Source: Oceanobacillus limi
Lineage (GTDB): Bacteria; Bacillota; Bacilli; Bacillales; Amphibacillaceae
DNA length: 64,000 nucleotides
Direction of reading: 5' to 3'
NCBI RefSeq assembly: GCF_900111445.1
Contig: NZ_FOHE01000008.1
Span: forward strand, 110,470 to 174,469
In this document: piece by piece, positions 26,010 through 35,800 of the stretch
Position numbering within the stretch: position 1 is the stretch's first letter
How the letters are laid out: every line of letters begins with the position of its first letter
Notes under the pieces: model-generated
What the model was told of the DNA's origin: nothing
Databases searched by the model: none
What the model saw: the letters and a program-made list of their open reading frames with translations, nothing else
Made by a program: the position numbers and the translations under genes

Positions 26010-27947
26010 ATGAAACGAGTATCCACTGTAACAGTCAGAAAACGTTTAGTCACTGTTTTTCTAATTGGACTAGTTTTCTTTGCGATCATTGATTTTCGAT
26101 TGGGATATGTCCAATTTATTATTGGCGATCAATTAATGGACCTAGCTGACGAGTCATGGAGCAGAGATATCAAGTTTCAGCCTGAAAGAGGGTATATCTT
26201 AGATGTTAATGGGGATGTATTAGCTGAAAATGTAACGGCACCTTCCGTTGTCATTGTTCCTAGACAAGTAAAGGATCCGGAGTACACAGCAGAAAAAATA
26301 GCATCAGTTCTAGATATTACCTATGAAAAGGCGCTTGAAAAAGTGACAGAAAATTCATCTTCGGTAAATATCCGACCAGAAGGAATAAAAATATCTAATG
26401 AACAAGAAAGAGCATTGCGAACTTTGAATTTAGATGGTGTCTATTTGGCGAAGGATTCTAAGAGGCATTACCCATATGGAGATGACTTGGCACATGTACT
26501 GGGATTTACGGGAATTGATAACCAGGGACTTATGGGGTTGGAACTATATTATGATGAAATGCTAAATGGTGACGAAGGTAGCTTATCTTTTTACTCTGAC
26601 GCTAAAGGTGGAAGATTAGAACAACTTGCAGATAGTTATACACCACCAAAAGATGGATTAGATTTAAAAACGACAATTGATTCACGCGTACAAACCATTA
26701 TGGAAAGGGAGTTAGATTTAGCAGTCGCAAAATACAACCCAGATGGTGCATTAGCGATTGCGGTAAACCCGAAAACGGGCGGAGTGTTAGGGATGACATC
26801 TCGTCCAACGTTTAACCCTGAAAACTATCAAGAAGCAAATCCTGATATCTATAATCGTAATTTACCAATTTGGAGCACCTATGAACCAGGATCAACATTC
26901 AAAATAATAACTTTAGCAGCAGCTTTGGAAGAAGATATAGTCGATTTAGATGAAGATGAATTTCATGATCCTGGACATATTGAAGTCGATGGTTCAAACC
27001 TTCATTGCTGGAAAGATGGAGGGCATGGACATCAAACCTTTCTAGAAGTTGTTCAAAACTCGTGTAACCCTGGTTTCGTTCATTTGGGACAGGAGTTAGG
27101 AAAAGAAAAACTATTTTCTTACATTGATAGTTTTGGCTTTGGAAAGAAAACAGGAATTGACCTTCAAGGAGAAGGGAATGGGATCTTATTTAAACCAGAG
27201 AACGTCGGTCCGGTGGAATTAGCGACCACTGCATTTGGGCAAGGGGTTTCTGTTACGCCAATACAACAAGTTATGGCTGTATCAGCTGCGATCAATGGTG
27301 GTTATTTGTATGAACCACATGTTGCTAAAGAATGGGTTGATCCTCAAACAAAAGAAGTTGTTTCTAAAGTGGAACCGACCGTAAAAGATCAGATCATTTC
27401 TACATCGACTTCAGAAGAAGTAAGACGAGCGTTAGAGAGTGTTGTTGCGCAAGGCTCTGGTAGACCTGCTTATGTTGATGGCTATCGTGTTGGTGGGAAA
27501 ACTGGAACAGCACAAAAAGTTGGGCCAAATGGTGGTTATTTGGAAAATAACCATATCGTATCATTTATTGGATTTGCGCCGGCAGATGATCCGGAAATTG
27601 TCGTATACGTTGCGGTTGATAACCCAAAAGATACGATGCAGTTTGGTAGTGTTGTATCTGCCCCTATTGTAGGTTCTATTATTGGAGATAGTTTAAGAGC
27701 ACTTGGCGTGGAACCTAGAGAAGGTGGAATGGATAAGGAATATCAATGGCCAGATGAGCCACCAGTAGAAGTTCCAGATTTAATAGGACTGAAAAAGGGA
27801 GAATTAACGAAATATATGACCAATTTAACAGTTGAAGCTAGTGGTCAAGGAGATTATATTGTAGATCAGTCTCCAAAAGCGGGATCAAAGGTTGAGGCAG
27901 GATCTAAAATAAGAATTTTCTTATCAGAGGAAAATGATACAGATTAG
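26010..27947 (+). CDS. spoVD: Stage V sporulation protein D (cortex transpeptidase)
   Basis: Sporulation-specific class B PBP that cross-links spore cortex peptidoglycan with SpoVE. The 645-residue protein has an N-terminal anchor (after MKRVSTVTVRKRL), the SxxK motif in YEPGSTFKIITLAAA, SCN-type NSCNPGF and VGGKTGTAQ. One C-terminal PASTA domain (VEVPDLIGLKKGEL...) follows. Two cysteines near the active site (HCWKDG, NSCNPG) match those redox-controlled in B. subtilis SpoVD. AGAGGGGATG supports the ATG at 26010, not the earlier in-frame ATG at 25974, which overlaps the promoter candidate. Confidence 0.96.
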   Translation: MKRVSTVTVRKRLVTVFLIGLVFFAIIDFRLGYVQFIIGDQLMDLADESWSRDIKFQPERGYILDVNGDVLAENVTAPSVVIVPRQVKDPEYTAEKIASVLDITYEKALEKVTENSSSVNIRPEGIKISNEQERALRTLNLDGVYLAKDSKRHYPYGDDLAHVLGFTGIDNQGLMGLELYYDEMLNGDEGSLSFYSDAKGGRLEQLADSYTPPKDGLDLKTTIDSRVQTIMERELDLAVAKYNPDGALAIAVNPKTGGVLGMTSRPTFNPENYQEANPDIYNRNLPIWSTYEPGSTFKIITLAAALEEDIVDLDEDEFHDPGHIEVDGSNLHCWKDGGHGHQTFLEVVQNSCNPGFVHLGQELGKEKLFSYIDSFGFGKKTGIDLQGEGNGILFKPENVGPVELATTAFGQGVSVTPIQQVMAVSAAINGGYLYEPHVAKEWVDPQTKEVVSKVEPTVKDQIISTSTSEEVRRALESVVAQGSGRPAYVDGYRVGGKTGTAQKVGPNGGYLENNHIVSFIGFAPADDPEIVVYVAVDNPKDTMQFGSVVSAPIVGSIIGDSLRALGVEPREGGMDKEYQWPDEPPVEVPDLIGLKKGELTKYMTNLTVEASGQGDYIVDQSPKAGSKVEAGSKIRIFLSEENDTD

Positions 27948-27977
27948 TGCTAGCTTTTGATATAATAATTTATAAAA

Positions 27978-27999
27978 AAGAGGGTAGGTTTACCCTCTT
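27978..27999 (+). terminator. Hairpin after spoVD (possible weak terminator)
   Basis: AAGAGGGTA pairs with TACCCTCTT around GGTT. The tail is AAAATTT, so termination would be inefficient on the plus strand. Confidence 0.45.
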
Positions 28000-28062
28000 A
28001 AAATTTAATGTCCTATTGAATAAATATAGAGTTATGAATTAGTCGCAGGAAGGATGTTTATA

Positions 28063-29538
28063 ATGCATTTAAAAGATATTGTATCTTTCATATCGGTTTC
28101 AAATAATGTTTCCTATGATGATAATATAGAAGTAACTTCAATTGAAACAGATTCACGTAAGGTTAAGAAAGGAAGTCTCTTTGTAGCTATATCAGGGTTT
28201 ACGGTCGATGGCCATGATTTTATTGATGATGCTATTAATAATGGGGCAGTTGCAGTAATGGTTGAAAAAGAAGTACAGGCTGAGGTAGCAACGATTAAAG
28301 TTTCAGATACGAAAAGAGCACTGGCAATGACGTCAGCAATGTTTTACGGCAATCCTACATCAAAAGTGCCTATGATTGGGATTACAGGGACAAATGGAAA
28401 GACTACGATAACGTATCTCCTTGAACGAATATTTAATCGATATCACAAAAAAACAGGAATTTTTGGAACCATCCAAATGAAGATAGGGGAAGAATCTTTT
28501 CCAATTCAAAACACGACCCCAGACGCATTGTTTTTGCAACGAAAAATTGCAGAAATGATTCAGCAAGATGTTGATCAGGTCATTATGGAGGTTTCTTCCC
28601 ATGCGCTTGATATGGGACGGGTCTTTGGTTGTGATTATGATATTGCAGTATTCACCAATCTGTCACAAGACCACCTCGACTACCATGATTCCATGGAGGA
28701 TTATCTACGTGCAAAAAGTCTATTATTTGCTCAGTTAGGAAATGGGTATCAAGAAAATAACAAGAAAGCTGCTGTTATTAATGTAGATGATCCATCTAGT
28801 ACATTACTTATGAAAAGTACAGCACAACATGTTATTACATACGGTTGTCATACAACTGCTGATGTCATGGCAGAAAACATACAATTAGCTGCCAATGGAA
28901 CTAAATTTACGTTAAAAACGATACTAGGCACTACAGAGATACATAGTAAATTAATTGGAAAATTTAATGTATATAATATGCTTGCATCTGTTGCTGTAGC
29001 AATTGCTTCGGATATACCACTTGTAGATATTAAAGAATCTTTAGAAAGTATTGAAGGTGTAAAAGGAAGGTTTGAATCGGTAATACCTGATCATAAATAT
29101 TCGGTAATTGTAGATTATGCACATACACCAGATTCTCTAGAAAATGTATTACAAACGATACAAGAAATTGCAGAACGGAATATTTATGTTGTTGTCGGTT
29201 GTGGTGGGGATCGAGACAAAACGAAGCGCCCACTAATGGCACAAATAGCACATAAATATGCGGATTATCCGATCTTTACTTCTGATAATCCACGTACGGA
29301 AGATCCAGAAGCTATATTAAAAGATATGACTGATGGATTACCAAGTGACTCGAAACAATATGAGGTGATAGCAGATCGGAGACAGGCAATTCGTTATGCT
29401 ATTCAACGTGCTGAAGAAAAAGACGTGATATTAATAGCTGGTAAGGGACATGAAACCTATCAGCAAATTGGACATAAGAAATATGATTTTGATGATCGAG
29501 AAGTAGCGTTGGAAGTAATGAGAGAGAGGGAGAATTAA
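28063..29538 (+). CDS. murE: UDP-MurNAc-L-Ala-D-Glu:meso-DAP ligase
   Basis: Adds meso-diaminopimelate to the peptidoglycan precursor in the cytoplasm. The 491-residue Mur ligase has the ATP site GITGTNGKTT and the DNPRTEDP motif that specifies meso-DAP rather than Lys, so the wall is of the A1-gamma type. GGAAGGA (28048-28054) is spaced for the ATG at 28063; an ATG at 28054 overlaps it. murF follows 2 bp later. Confidence 0.96.
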   Translation: MHLKDIVSFISVSNNVSYDDNIEVTSIETDSRKVKKGSLFVAISGFTVDGHDFIDDAINNGAVAVMVEKEVQAEVATIKVSDTKRALAMTSAMFYGNPTSKVPMIGITGTNGKTTITYLLERIFNRYHKKTGIFGTIQMKIGEESFPIQNTTPDALFLQRKIAEMIQQDVDQVIMEVSSHALDMGRVFGCDYDIAVFTNLSQDHLDYHDSMEDYLRAKSLLFAQLGNGYQENNKKAAVINVDDPSSTLLMKSTAQHVITYGCHTTADVMAENIQLAANGTKFTLKTILGTTEIHSKLIGKFNVYNMLASVAVAIASDIPLVDIKESLESIEGVKGRFESVIPDHKYSVIVDYAHTPDSLENVLQTIQEIAERNIYVVVGCGGDRDKTKRPLMAQIAHKYADYPIFTSDNPRTEDPEAILKDMTDGLPSDSKQYEVIADRRQAIRYAIQRAEEKDVILIAGKGHETYQQIGHKKYDFDDREVALEVMREREN

Positions 29539-29540
29539 AG

Positions 29541-30896
29541 ATGTTATTTACAACTCATTGGATGACCTCTATTTTTCCAAATTATCGTGGCGATGCACAA
29601 GAAACAATTTCAATAGATGAGATAACAACGGACAGTCGGAAGAAAGTTAATCATTCACTGTTCATCCCAATAATAGGTGATAAATTTGATGGTCATAAAT
29701 TCTTGGAACAAGCAATTAAACATGGGGCTGTAGCGACTCTATGGAGTGTGGAAAGAGACTTACCAGAATTCCTACCAAAAGATTTTCCGATTTTTATGGT
29801 GGAGGATACTGTAGTGGCTTTACAGAAACTAGCCAATGCCTATCGTCATGAAATAAATCCGATCGTTATTGGAATAACAGGGTCAAATGGCAAGACTTCA
29901 ACTAAGGATTTGGTTTCTACTGTATTAAAATCAACGTATCGAACCCATTTTACACAGGGAAATTTGAATAATCACTTAGGGGTACCACGAACGATATTAA
30001 GTATGGGTAGGGAGACAGAAGTGTTAGTTTTAGAAATGGGAATGAATCATTTTGGAGAAATTGAACTCCTTTCAAATATTGCTGAACCAGATTATGCAGT
30101 GATTACGAATATTGGTGAATCTCATATCGAACACTTAGGTTCTCGCGAAGGCATTGCAAAAGCAAAACTTGAAATTGTTAGTGGACTGAAAGATAATGGA
30201 AGGCTAATTCTTGATGGAGATGAGCGATTATTACAGGATGTACAAGAGCGAGAAAAAGTAATTACATGTGGCTTTCAACCTCATAACGATGTTACAATAA
30301 AAAATGCTGAAGTACGAGAAAATCAAACGAAATTTAATCTAGATGAGTACACCTATACGATTCCTTTGTTAGGAAGTCATCAAGCTCAAAATGCATCGTA
30401 CGCGATCACCTTAGGGAAACTAATGAAGATTGACCCAGAAACAATTAAAGAATCTTTACATAACTTAAAGATGACATCCATGCGTTTTGAAATGATTATC
30501 GGGAAAAATGATGTCTCCATTATCAATGATGCATATAATGCTTCTCCAACCTCTATGAAGGCTGCAATAGAGGTGATTAAACAAATGGATGAATACCAAG
30601 AAAAAATAGTGATTCTCGGTGATATTTTTGAGTTAGGAACTCATTCTGAAGCATTGCACCGTTCGGTAGCAGATGTGATAGATGAGCAAATTTCAGCAAT
30701 ATTGACAGTAGGAAATGATTCGAAATTTATTTCAGATGCTGCTAAAGAAAAAAATAAGCAGATTGTTAGCAAGCATTATCATACGAAAGAATCGTTAATA
30801 GATGATTTGAAATCATATTTGAAGAAAGATACTTTACTGTTGTTTAAAGCATCCAGAGGGATGGAATTCGAATCAATTATTAAGGAAATCAAGTAA
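29541..30896 (+). CDS. murF: UDP-MurNAc-tripeptide:D-Ala-D-Ala ligase
   Basis: Adds D-Ala-D-Ala to complete the UDP-MurNAc pentapeptide. In 451 residues: N-terminal substrate domain, ATP motif [13 protein letters not shown] and MurF-typical GMNHFGEIELLS and NDAYNASPTSMKAAI. In B. subtilis murF lies elsewhere beside ddl; here it sits between murE and mraY, the order common in many other bacteria. Start ATG 2 bp after the murE stop, behind GAGAGGGAG. Confidence 0.96.
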   Translation: MLFTTHWMTSIFPNYRGDAQETISIDEITTDSRKKVNHSLFIPIIGDKFDGHKFLEQAIKHGAVATLWSVERDLPEFLPKDFPIFMVEDTVVALQKLANAYRHEINPIVIGITGSNGKTSTKDLVSTVLKSTYRTHFTQGNLNNHLGVPRTILSMGRETEVLVLEMGMNHFGEIELLSNIAEPDYAVITNIGESHIEHLGSREGIAKAKLEIVSGLKDNGRLILDGDERLLQDVQEREKVITCGFQPHNDVTIKNAEVRENQTKFNLDEYTYTIPLLGSHQAQNASYAITLGKLMKIDPETIKESLHNLKMTSMRFEMIIGKNDVSIINDAYNASPTSMKAAIEVIKQMDEYQEKIVILGDIFELGTHSEALHRSVADVIDEQISAILTVGNDSKFISDAAKEKNKQIVSKHYHTKESLIDDLKSYLKKDTLLLFKASRGMEFESIIKEIK

Positions 30897-30943
30897 TAGA
30901 ATTTTTATTGTGTACGGGCGGTTAAGCTGAGGAGGAAATTGTA

Positions 30944-31930
30944 GTGAATCTTATCGTATTATTATTAACAATAGCTATATCATTTTTAATTACCGTCCTC
31001 TTGTCACCAATTTTTATTCCGTTTCTACGACGTTTAAAGTTTGGACAAAGCATTAGAGAAGAGGGACCTAAATCTCATAAAAAGAAAACTGGAACACCTA
31101 CTATGGGAGGAATAATGATTGTCATTAGTGTCATTATTACCTCTGTAATTGTGGTTAACAAATCAAACGCTACTTCCATAGGATATGAATTATATTTATT
31201 ATTATTTGTACTTGTTGGTTACGGTCTGTTAGGCTTTTTAGACGATTTTATTAAGGTAGCAATGAAAAGAAATCTTGGGTTAACTTCCAAACAAAAGATG
31301 TTGGGGCAAATTGTAATTGCATTAGTATTTTATTTTATTTTGCGGGATCAAGGCTTTCCAACATATATACAAATCCCTGGCACAAATATTCAGTGGGAGT
31401 TAGGGTGGTTCTATGCCCTACTGATTATATTTATGCTAGTCGGTGCATCAAATGCGGTGAACTTAACGGATGGACTTGATGGCTTACTTGCTGGTACGGC
31501 TGCAATTGCTTTTGGTGCTTTTGGAGTCCTAGCTTGGTATGGTTTCCCCCAAAATGAAGTTGCTATTTTTTCTTTGGCAGTTGTAGGAGCACTGTTAGGT
31601 TTTCTAGTCTTTAATGCACACCCTGCAAAAGTATTTATGGGAGATACAGGTTCGCTAGCGTTAGGTGGCGCAATAGCTGCGATCGCTATTCTGACAAAGA
31701 TGGAGATACTATTAGTAATCATTGGCGGAGTATTTGTAATTGAAACACTTTCTGTCATTATTCAAGTTATCTCGTTTAAAACAACTGGAAAAAGGGTATT
31801 TAAAATGAGTCCCTTGCATCATCATTATGAGTTGTTAGGTTGGTCAGAATGGAGAGTAGTTACGACTTTTTGGTTGATCGGAATTATTTTTGCTGCATTA
31901 GGTATTTATATTGAGGTGTGGTTAGGTTGA
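30944..31930 (+). CDS. mraY: Phospho-MurNAc-pentapeptide translocase
   Basis: Makes lipid I at the cytoplasmic membrane from UDP-MurNAc-pentapeptide and undecaprenyl phosphate. A 328-residue, roughly ten-helix protein with [18 protein letters not shown] and the final HHHYELLGW His cluster. GTG start behind GAGGAGGAAA. Its TGA overlaps the murD start codon (TTGA), indicating coupled translation. Confidence 0.96.
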   Translation: MNLIVLLLTIAISFLITVLLSPIFIPFLRRLKFGQSIREEGPKSHKKKTGTPTMGGIMIVISVIITSVIVVNKSNATSIGYELYLLLFVLVGYGLLGFLDDFIKVAMKRNLGLTSKQKMLGQIVIALVFYFILRDQGFPTYIQIPGTNIQWELGWFYALLIIFMLVGASNAVNLTDGLDGLLAGTAAIAFGAFGVLAWYGFPQNEVAIFSLAVVGALLGFLVFNAHPAKVFMGDTGSLALGGAIAAIAILTKMEILLVIIGGVFVIETLSVIIQVISFKTTGKRVFKMSPLHHHYELLGWSEWRVVTTFWLIGIIFAALGIYIEVWLG

Positions 31931-33276
31931 ATAAACTTGTAAATTTTCCGTATAAGAATGTACTTGTTCTAGGTCTCGCTAAAAGTGGCACAGCCGCTTC
32001 TGAAGTATTACTAGATAATGATGTTCATGTACGGATAAATGATAGGAATGCAAATAATAATGATAAAGATGTTGTGGAATTAAAATCAAAAGGTGCAGAA
32101 GTGATTTTGGGGGAACATCCATTGTCTGTATTGGACAATGTAGAATTGATCGTTAAAAATCCTGGAATCCCATATGAGATCCCTATTTTGGTTGAAGCTA
32201 GCAATCGGGATATTCCGATAATAACAGAGATTGAACTCGCAGGTCGTTTAACAGATGGAATGATCATAGGTATTACTGGTTCCAATGGAAAAACAACTAC
32301 AACGACGCTAACTCATGAAATGCTTGTAAAAAGTGAACAGCCGGTAAAGGTTGCTGGGAACATAGGAATTGTAGCAACAGATGTAGCGAAACAGTTAACT
32401 AGTAATGAAAAGATGATTCTAGAACTATCTTCCTTTCAATTAATGGGTATCCAAACATTTCGTCCAACTATCGCTGTACTTCTAAACCTTTTTGAAGCAC
32501 ATCTGGATTATCATAAATCGTTTGCTAATTATGTTGAGGCAAAAAGCAATATCTTTAAACATCAAACAAAGGATGATTATTTAATCTATAATGCGGATGA
32601 TCCAAATGTTGTTCAGGCTGTACAAAACGCTCGAGCAGTTAAGATCCCCTTTTCTGTGAAAAAGAGAATGTTTGATGGTGCATGGGCAACAGAAGAAGCT
32701 ATCTTTTTTAAAGACGAGAAGGTTATGGAACGTAAAGATATTGTGCTAGTAGGTGATCATAATTTAGAAAATATTTTAGCTTCTATAAGTGCAGCTAAAT
32801 TAAGTGGTGCTACTAATGAAGGTATTCAGCAAGTATTGTCCTCCTTTTCTGGAGTCAAACACCGTTTGCAGTTTGTAGACAATATCAATAATCGATTTTT
32901 CTATAATGACTCAAAAGCTACGAATATGTTAGCTACTAAAAAGGCGCTTTCATCTTTTCAACAACCGATAATCTTACTTGCTGGGGGACTTGATCGTGGT
33001 AACCATTTTGATGAATTAATTCCTGCATTGGAAAACGTCAAAACCATGGTTGTATTTGGGGAAACTGCATCGAAGTTGCAAGATATAGCAAGTAAAGCTG
33101 GAATTGAAACGGTTGTACCTGTGAAGGATGTAGAAGAAGCGGTACATGAAGCATATTCTCTCTCGGAAGCAGATGATATTATTTTGTTATCTCCGGCATG
33201 CGCAAGTTGGGATCAATATCGAACGTTTGAAGAAAGAGGAGACATGTTTATTCATGCTGTGCATACATTAAAGTAG
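31927..33276 (+). CDS. murD: UDP-MurNAc-L-Ala:D-Glu ligase
   Basis: Adds D-glutamate to UDP-MurNAc-L-Ala. The 449-residue protein has N-terminal [10 protein letters not shown] and ATP motif [12 protein letters not shown], plus the NDSKATN segment. The TTG at 31927 is chosen because GAGGTG (31913-31918) lies 8 bases upstream and the product length then matches the family. A GTG at 31918 would sit inside that ribosome site. The start overlaps the mraY stop by 4 bases. Confidence 0.95.
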   Translation: MNKLVNFPYKNVLVLGLAKSGTAASEVLLDNDVHVRINDRNANNNDKDVVELKSKGAEVILGEHPLSVLDNVELIVKNPGIPYEIPILVEASNRDIPIITEIELAGRLTDGMIIGITGSNGKTTTTTLTHEMLVKSEQPVKVAGNIGIVATDVAKQLTSNEKMILELSSFQLMGIQTFRPTIAVLLNLFEAHLDYHKSFANYVEAKSNIFKHQTKDDYLIYNADDPNVVQAVQNARAVKIPFSVKKRMFDGAWATEEAIFFKDEKVMERKDIVLVGDHNLENILASISAAKLSGATNEGIQQVLSSFSGVKHRLQFVDNINNRFFYNDSKATNMLATKKALSSFQQPIILLAGGLDRGNHFDELIPALENVKTMVVFGETASKLQDIASKAGIETVVPVKDVEEAVHEAYSLSEADDIILLSPACASWDQYRTFEERGDMFIHAVHTLK

Positions 33277-33353
33277 GGGCTTGTTTTATGAACGTCACTA
33301 CTTTAATCCAAAAGATTCGCCCCTAAGTTTATTTGAAAATGAGGGGTGTTTTT

Positions 33354-34466
33354 TTGATTCCTAAAATATTTAAAATGAAAGATAAGCCAGATTATACACT
33401 GTTAAGTATTGTTGTCCTACTGTTAATTGTAGGGGTCGTCATGGTATTTAGTTCTTCTTATATTTGGGCGGACTATAAATACTCCGATACTTTCTACTTT
33501 TTAAAGAGACAATTGTTGTTTGCCGGAGCAGGTGTGGTTGCTATGTTCTTTACAATGTACACACCTTATAACACATGGGGAAGGTATGCAAAAATTATAT
33601 TATTATCCTGTTTCTTTTTACTTCTGATTGTTTTAATTCCAGGGATCGGAATGGTTAGGGGAGGGGCGCAAAGTTGGATTGGTGTCGGTGCATTTAGCAT
33701 TCAACCCTCTGAATTTATGAAGCTAGGTATGATTATCTTTTTATCAGCTTATTTGGCTGCAAACCAAAAATATATTACGTCCTTTAAGAAGGGTTTTTTT
33801 CCATCTTTAATCTTAGTGTTTACAGCATTTGGTTTAATCATGCTTCAACCTGACTTAGGAACCGGAATGGTTTTAGTATTAACATCTATGGTTATGATCT
33901 TTGTTGCAGGGGCACGAATTTCCCATTTTATCGGACTTGCTGTAATAGGTATAATTGGTTTCGTGTTTTTAATACTATCTGCACCATACCGAATAAGTAG
34001 AATAACAGCATTTTTAAATCCATGGGAGGATCCTTTGGGTGATGGATTTCAAATTATACAATCCCTTTATGCAATTGGACCAGGTGGATTAATGGGGGTC
34101 GGTTTGGGAGAAAGTTTGCAAAAGTATTTTTACTTGCCGGAGCCCCAAACTGATTTCATCTTTGCAATATTAGGAGAGGAACTAGGCTTTATCGGTGGAA
34201 CAGTAGTTATTATTCTATTTGCGCTATTATTCTGGAGAGGTATAAAAATCTCATTGGAGGCTCCAGATCTATTCGGTCGATTTTTAGCTCTAGGTATTGT
34301 CACCATGCTAACCATTCAAGTAATGATAAATGTAAGTGTAGTAATTGGTTTAATACCTGTAACAGGAATAACCTTACCATTTTTAAGTTATGGTGGTTCT
34401 TCATTAACACTTACTTTATGTTCAGTAGGGGTATTATTAAATATTAGCAGATATACAAAAGTTTAA
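33354..34466 (+). CDS. spoVE: SEDS glycosyltransferase SpoVE/FtsW family
   Basis: SEDS-family peptidoglycan polymerase with about ten helices; by position it is the partner of SpoVD in cortex synthesis, though a vegetative FtsW role cannot be excluded from sequence. Diagnostic segments are VFSSSYIWA, IGVGAFSIQPSEFMKLG, GDGFQIIQSL and LPFLSYGGSS. The TTG at 33354 is preferred since GAGGGGTG (33341-33348) is well spaced. TTG 33333 and ATG 33339 are in frame but lie before or inside that site. murG and murB, next in B. subtilis, are absent here. Confidence 0.92.
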   Translation: MIPKIFKMKDKPDYTLLSIVVLLLIVGVVMVFSSSYIWADYKYSDTFYFLKRQLLFAGAGVVAMFFTMYTPYNTWGRYAKIILLSCFFLLLIVLIPGIGMVRGGAQSWIGVGAFSIQPSEFMKLGMIIFLSAYLAANQKYITSFKKGFFPSLILVFTAFGLIMLQPDLGTGMVLVLTSMVMIFVAGARISHFIGLAVIGIIGFVFLILSAPYRISRITAFLNPWEDPLGDGFQIIQSLYAIGPGGLMGVGLGESLQKYFYLPEPQTDFIFAILGEELGFIGGTVVIILFALLFWRGIKISLEAPDLFGRFLALGIVTMLTIQVMINVSVVIGLIPVTGITLPFLSYGGSSLTLTLCSVGVLLNISRYTKV

Positions 34467-34707
34467 ATCGGTCAAATAAATCCGCATAAAATATGTCTCT
34501 GGTGCCTAGTAAAATTAAATATGGTCTGCTAGTTAACGTAAAACACTCTCGCATTTAGACACTTGGGACATCAATTTTAGGCTCGATACCGAGGTGGAGA
34601 CGACCTCCATTCTTTTGATTCCTATTTTTCATCACGTATCTATCATGTTACTGGAAAATTTTAATCAGAATCTAGTGAAAGTTTACTATATGTTTAGGCT
34701 TGTATTA

Positions 34708-34755
34708 TGTTATAATTTATGTAGCAAATGAAACGGCATTAATATGCCGTTTCAT
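34708..34755 (+). promoter_or_regulatory. Extended -10 promoter and 5' hairpin before divIB
   Basis: TGTTATAAT (34708-34716) is a perfect extended -10. A perfect 12-bp stem, ATGAAACGGCAT (34728-34739) with ATGCCGTTTCAT (34744-34755), begins about 5 nt after the expected start site and has no T tail, so it looks like a 5'-terminal stabilising or regulatory hairpin. The 34467-34707 part of the gap shows no gene. Confidence 0.55.
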
Positions 34756-34785
34756 TGTTAAAATTGCATAAAGGAAGAAGTAGCA

Positions 34786-35577
34786 ATGAGCGAAAAGAAG
34801 ATTGTTTCTATTGAGGACCGTATTCCTAAATTGAAACAAGCCCGTAAGAAAAAGGCAAATAGGCGTTTAGTGTTATATCTTTCATTTTTTTTCTTCTTGA
34901 TATCTATCATTGTTTATCTTCAGTCTCCACTTAGTCATGTGAAAACAATTGAAGTTAATGGGAATGTTTTTTTTACCGATGAAGCCATTATTGAGCTAAG
35001 TAATGTTGAGGTTCAAACTAGTATTTGGTCTGTAGATAAAGAAGAAGTTGTGGATTCTCTAGAAACCAATCCAATAATCGAGGTAGCTGCAGTGGAAAGA
35101 AGGTTACCATGGACAGTAAATATTTCGGTAACAGAACACGAACGGGTGGCTTATACGAAGGAAGAAGACAGTTATTTTCCCATACTTAGTAATGGAACAA
35201 TTTTAAGGGAGTATGGACAAAAGACTCAAAACGGTGACGCCCCATTACTCGTTCAGTTTACAGACGAAGAATACTTACATAAAATGTCAGTAGAATTAAG
35301 TGAACTTCCAGCAAGAATTTTAAATTTAATATCTGAGGTTCACTGGATCCCTACAGCCGAAAATAACAATAAAATTATGCTGTACATGAATGATGGATAT
35401 ATTGTTGATGGAACAATTCGTGATTTCTCTGAAAAAATGAAAGCATACCCGTCCATTGTTTCTCAGTTGGATTCGGATGAAATGGGAATCATACATATCG
35501 GTGTGGGTGCTTACTTTGAATCGTTGGAGCATATGGAGGAAAAAGAAGAAACAAAAGAACAATTAGAAAACGAATGA
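34786..35577 (+). CDS. divIB: Cell division protein DivIB (FtsQ)
   Basis: A 263-residue bitopic divisome protein. A basic cytoplasmic tail (1-30), one transmembrane segment (about 33-52), an extracellular POTRA domain (about 53-122; VKTIEVNGNVFFTDEAI) and a beta domain ending in an acidic tail. It works with FtsL and DivIC in septal wall synthesis. ATG behind AAAGGAAGAAG. It has its own promoter-like site, unlike the tightly packed genes upstream. Confidence 0.94.
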   Translation: MSEKKIVSIEDRIPKLKQARKKKANRRLVLYLSFFFFLISIIVYLQSPLSHVKTIEVNGNVFFTDEAIIELSNVEVQTSIWSVDKEEVVDSLETNPIIEVAAVERRLPWTVNISVTEHERVAYTKEEDSYFPILSNGTILREYGQKTQNGDAPLLVQFTDEEYLHKMSVELSELPARILNLISEVHWIPTAENNNKIMLYMNDGYIVDGTIRDFSEKMKAYPSIVSQLDSDEMGIIHIGVGAYFESLEHMEEKEETKEQLENE

Positions 35578-35634
35578 TAGTTATTGAGTTTTCTGAAAAA
35601 AAGATGCTAAATCTTAAAAAAGTAGGATTTATAT

Positions 35635-35661
35635 AGAGGAATTACTAGTTTTTTATTGAAT
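35635..35661 (+). promoter_or_regulatory. SigH-type promoter upstream of ftsA
   Basis: AGAGGAATT (35635-35643), 11-bp spacer, ATTGAAT (35655-35661). This is a full match to the SigH consensus RnAGGAwWW-N11/12-RnnGAAT. ftsAZ has a SigH promoter in B. subtilis that raises FtsZ at sporulation onset. The remainder of the 223-bp gap is very AT-rich and may hold SigA promoters. Confidence 0.7.
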
Positions 35662-35800
35662 TATCTATTATATATTTCTTTTTTGTGTTATTTCCTATAA
35701 AATAATAGATTATAGTATATTAATAGAATAAAGAGTTAAAGAATATCATCTGATAGACATAGCGTTTTTTAGATGCTTCTGAATTAGGAGGTGCCTTTCG

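Noticed and set aside
34470..34720. Bits resembling repeat ends (CGCATAAAATAT and GTATTATGTTATAA) around the divIB promoter
   Set aside because: They point the wrong way relative to each other and there is no module between them; likely AT-rich coincidence.
35622..35646. GTAGGATTT with GAGGAAT as a SigH promoter for ftsA
   Set aside because: Spacer of only a few bases; the overlapping AGAGGAATT-N11-ATTGAAT is the correct reading.
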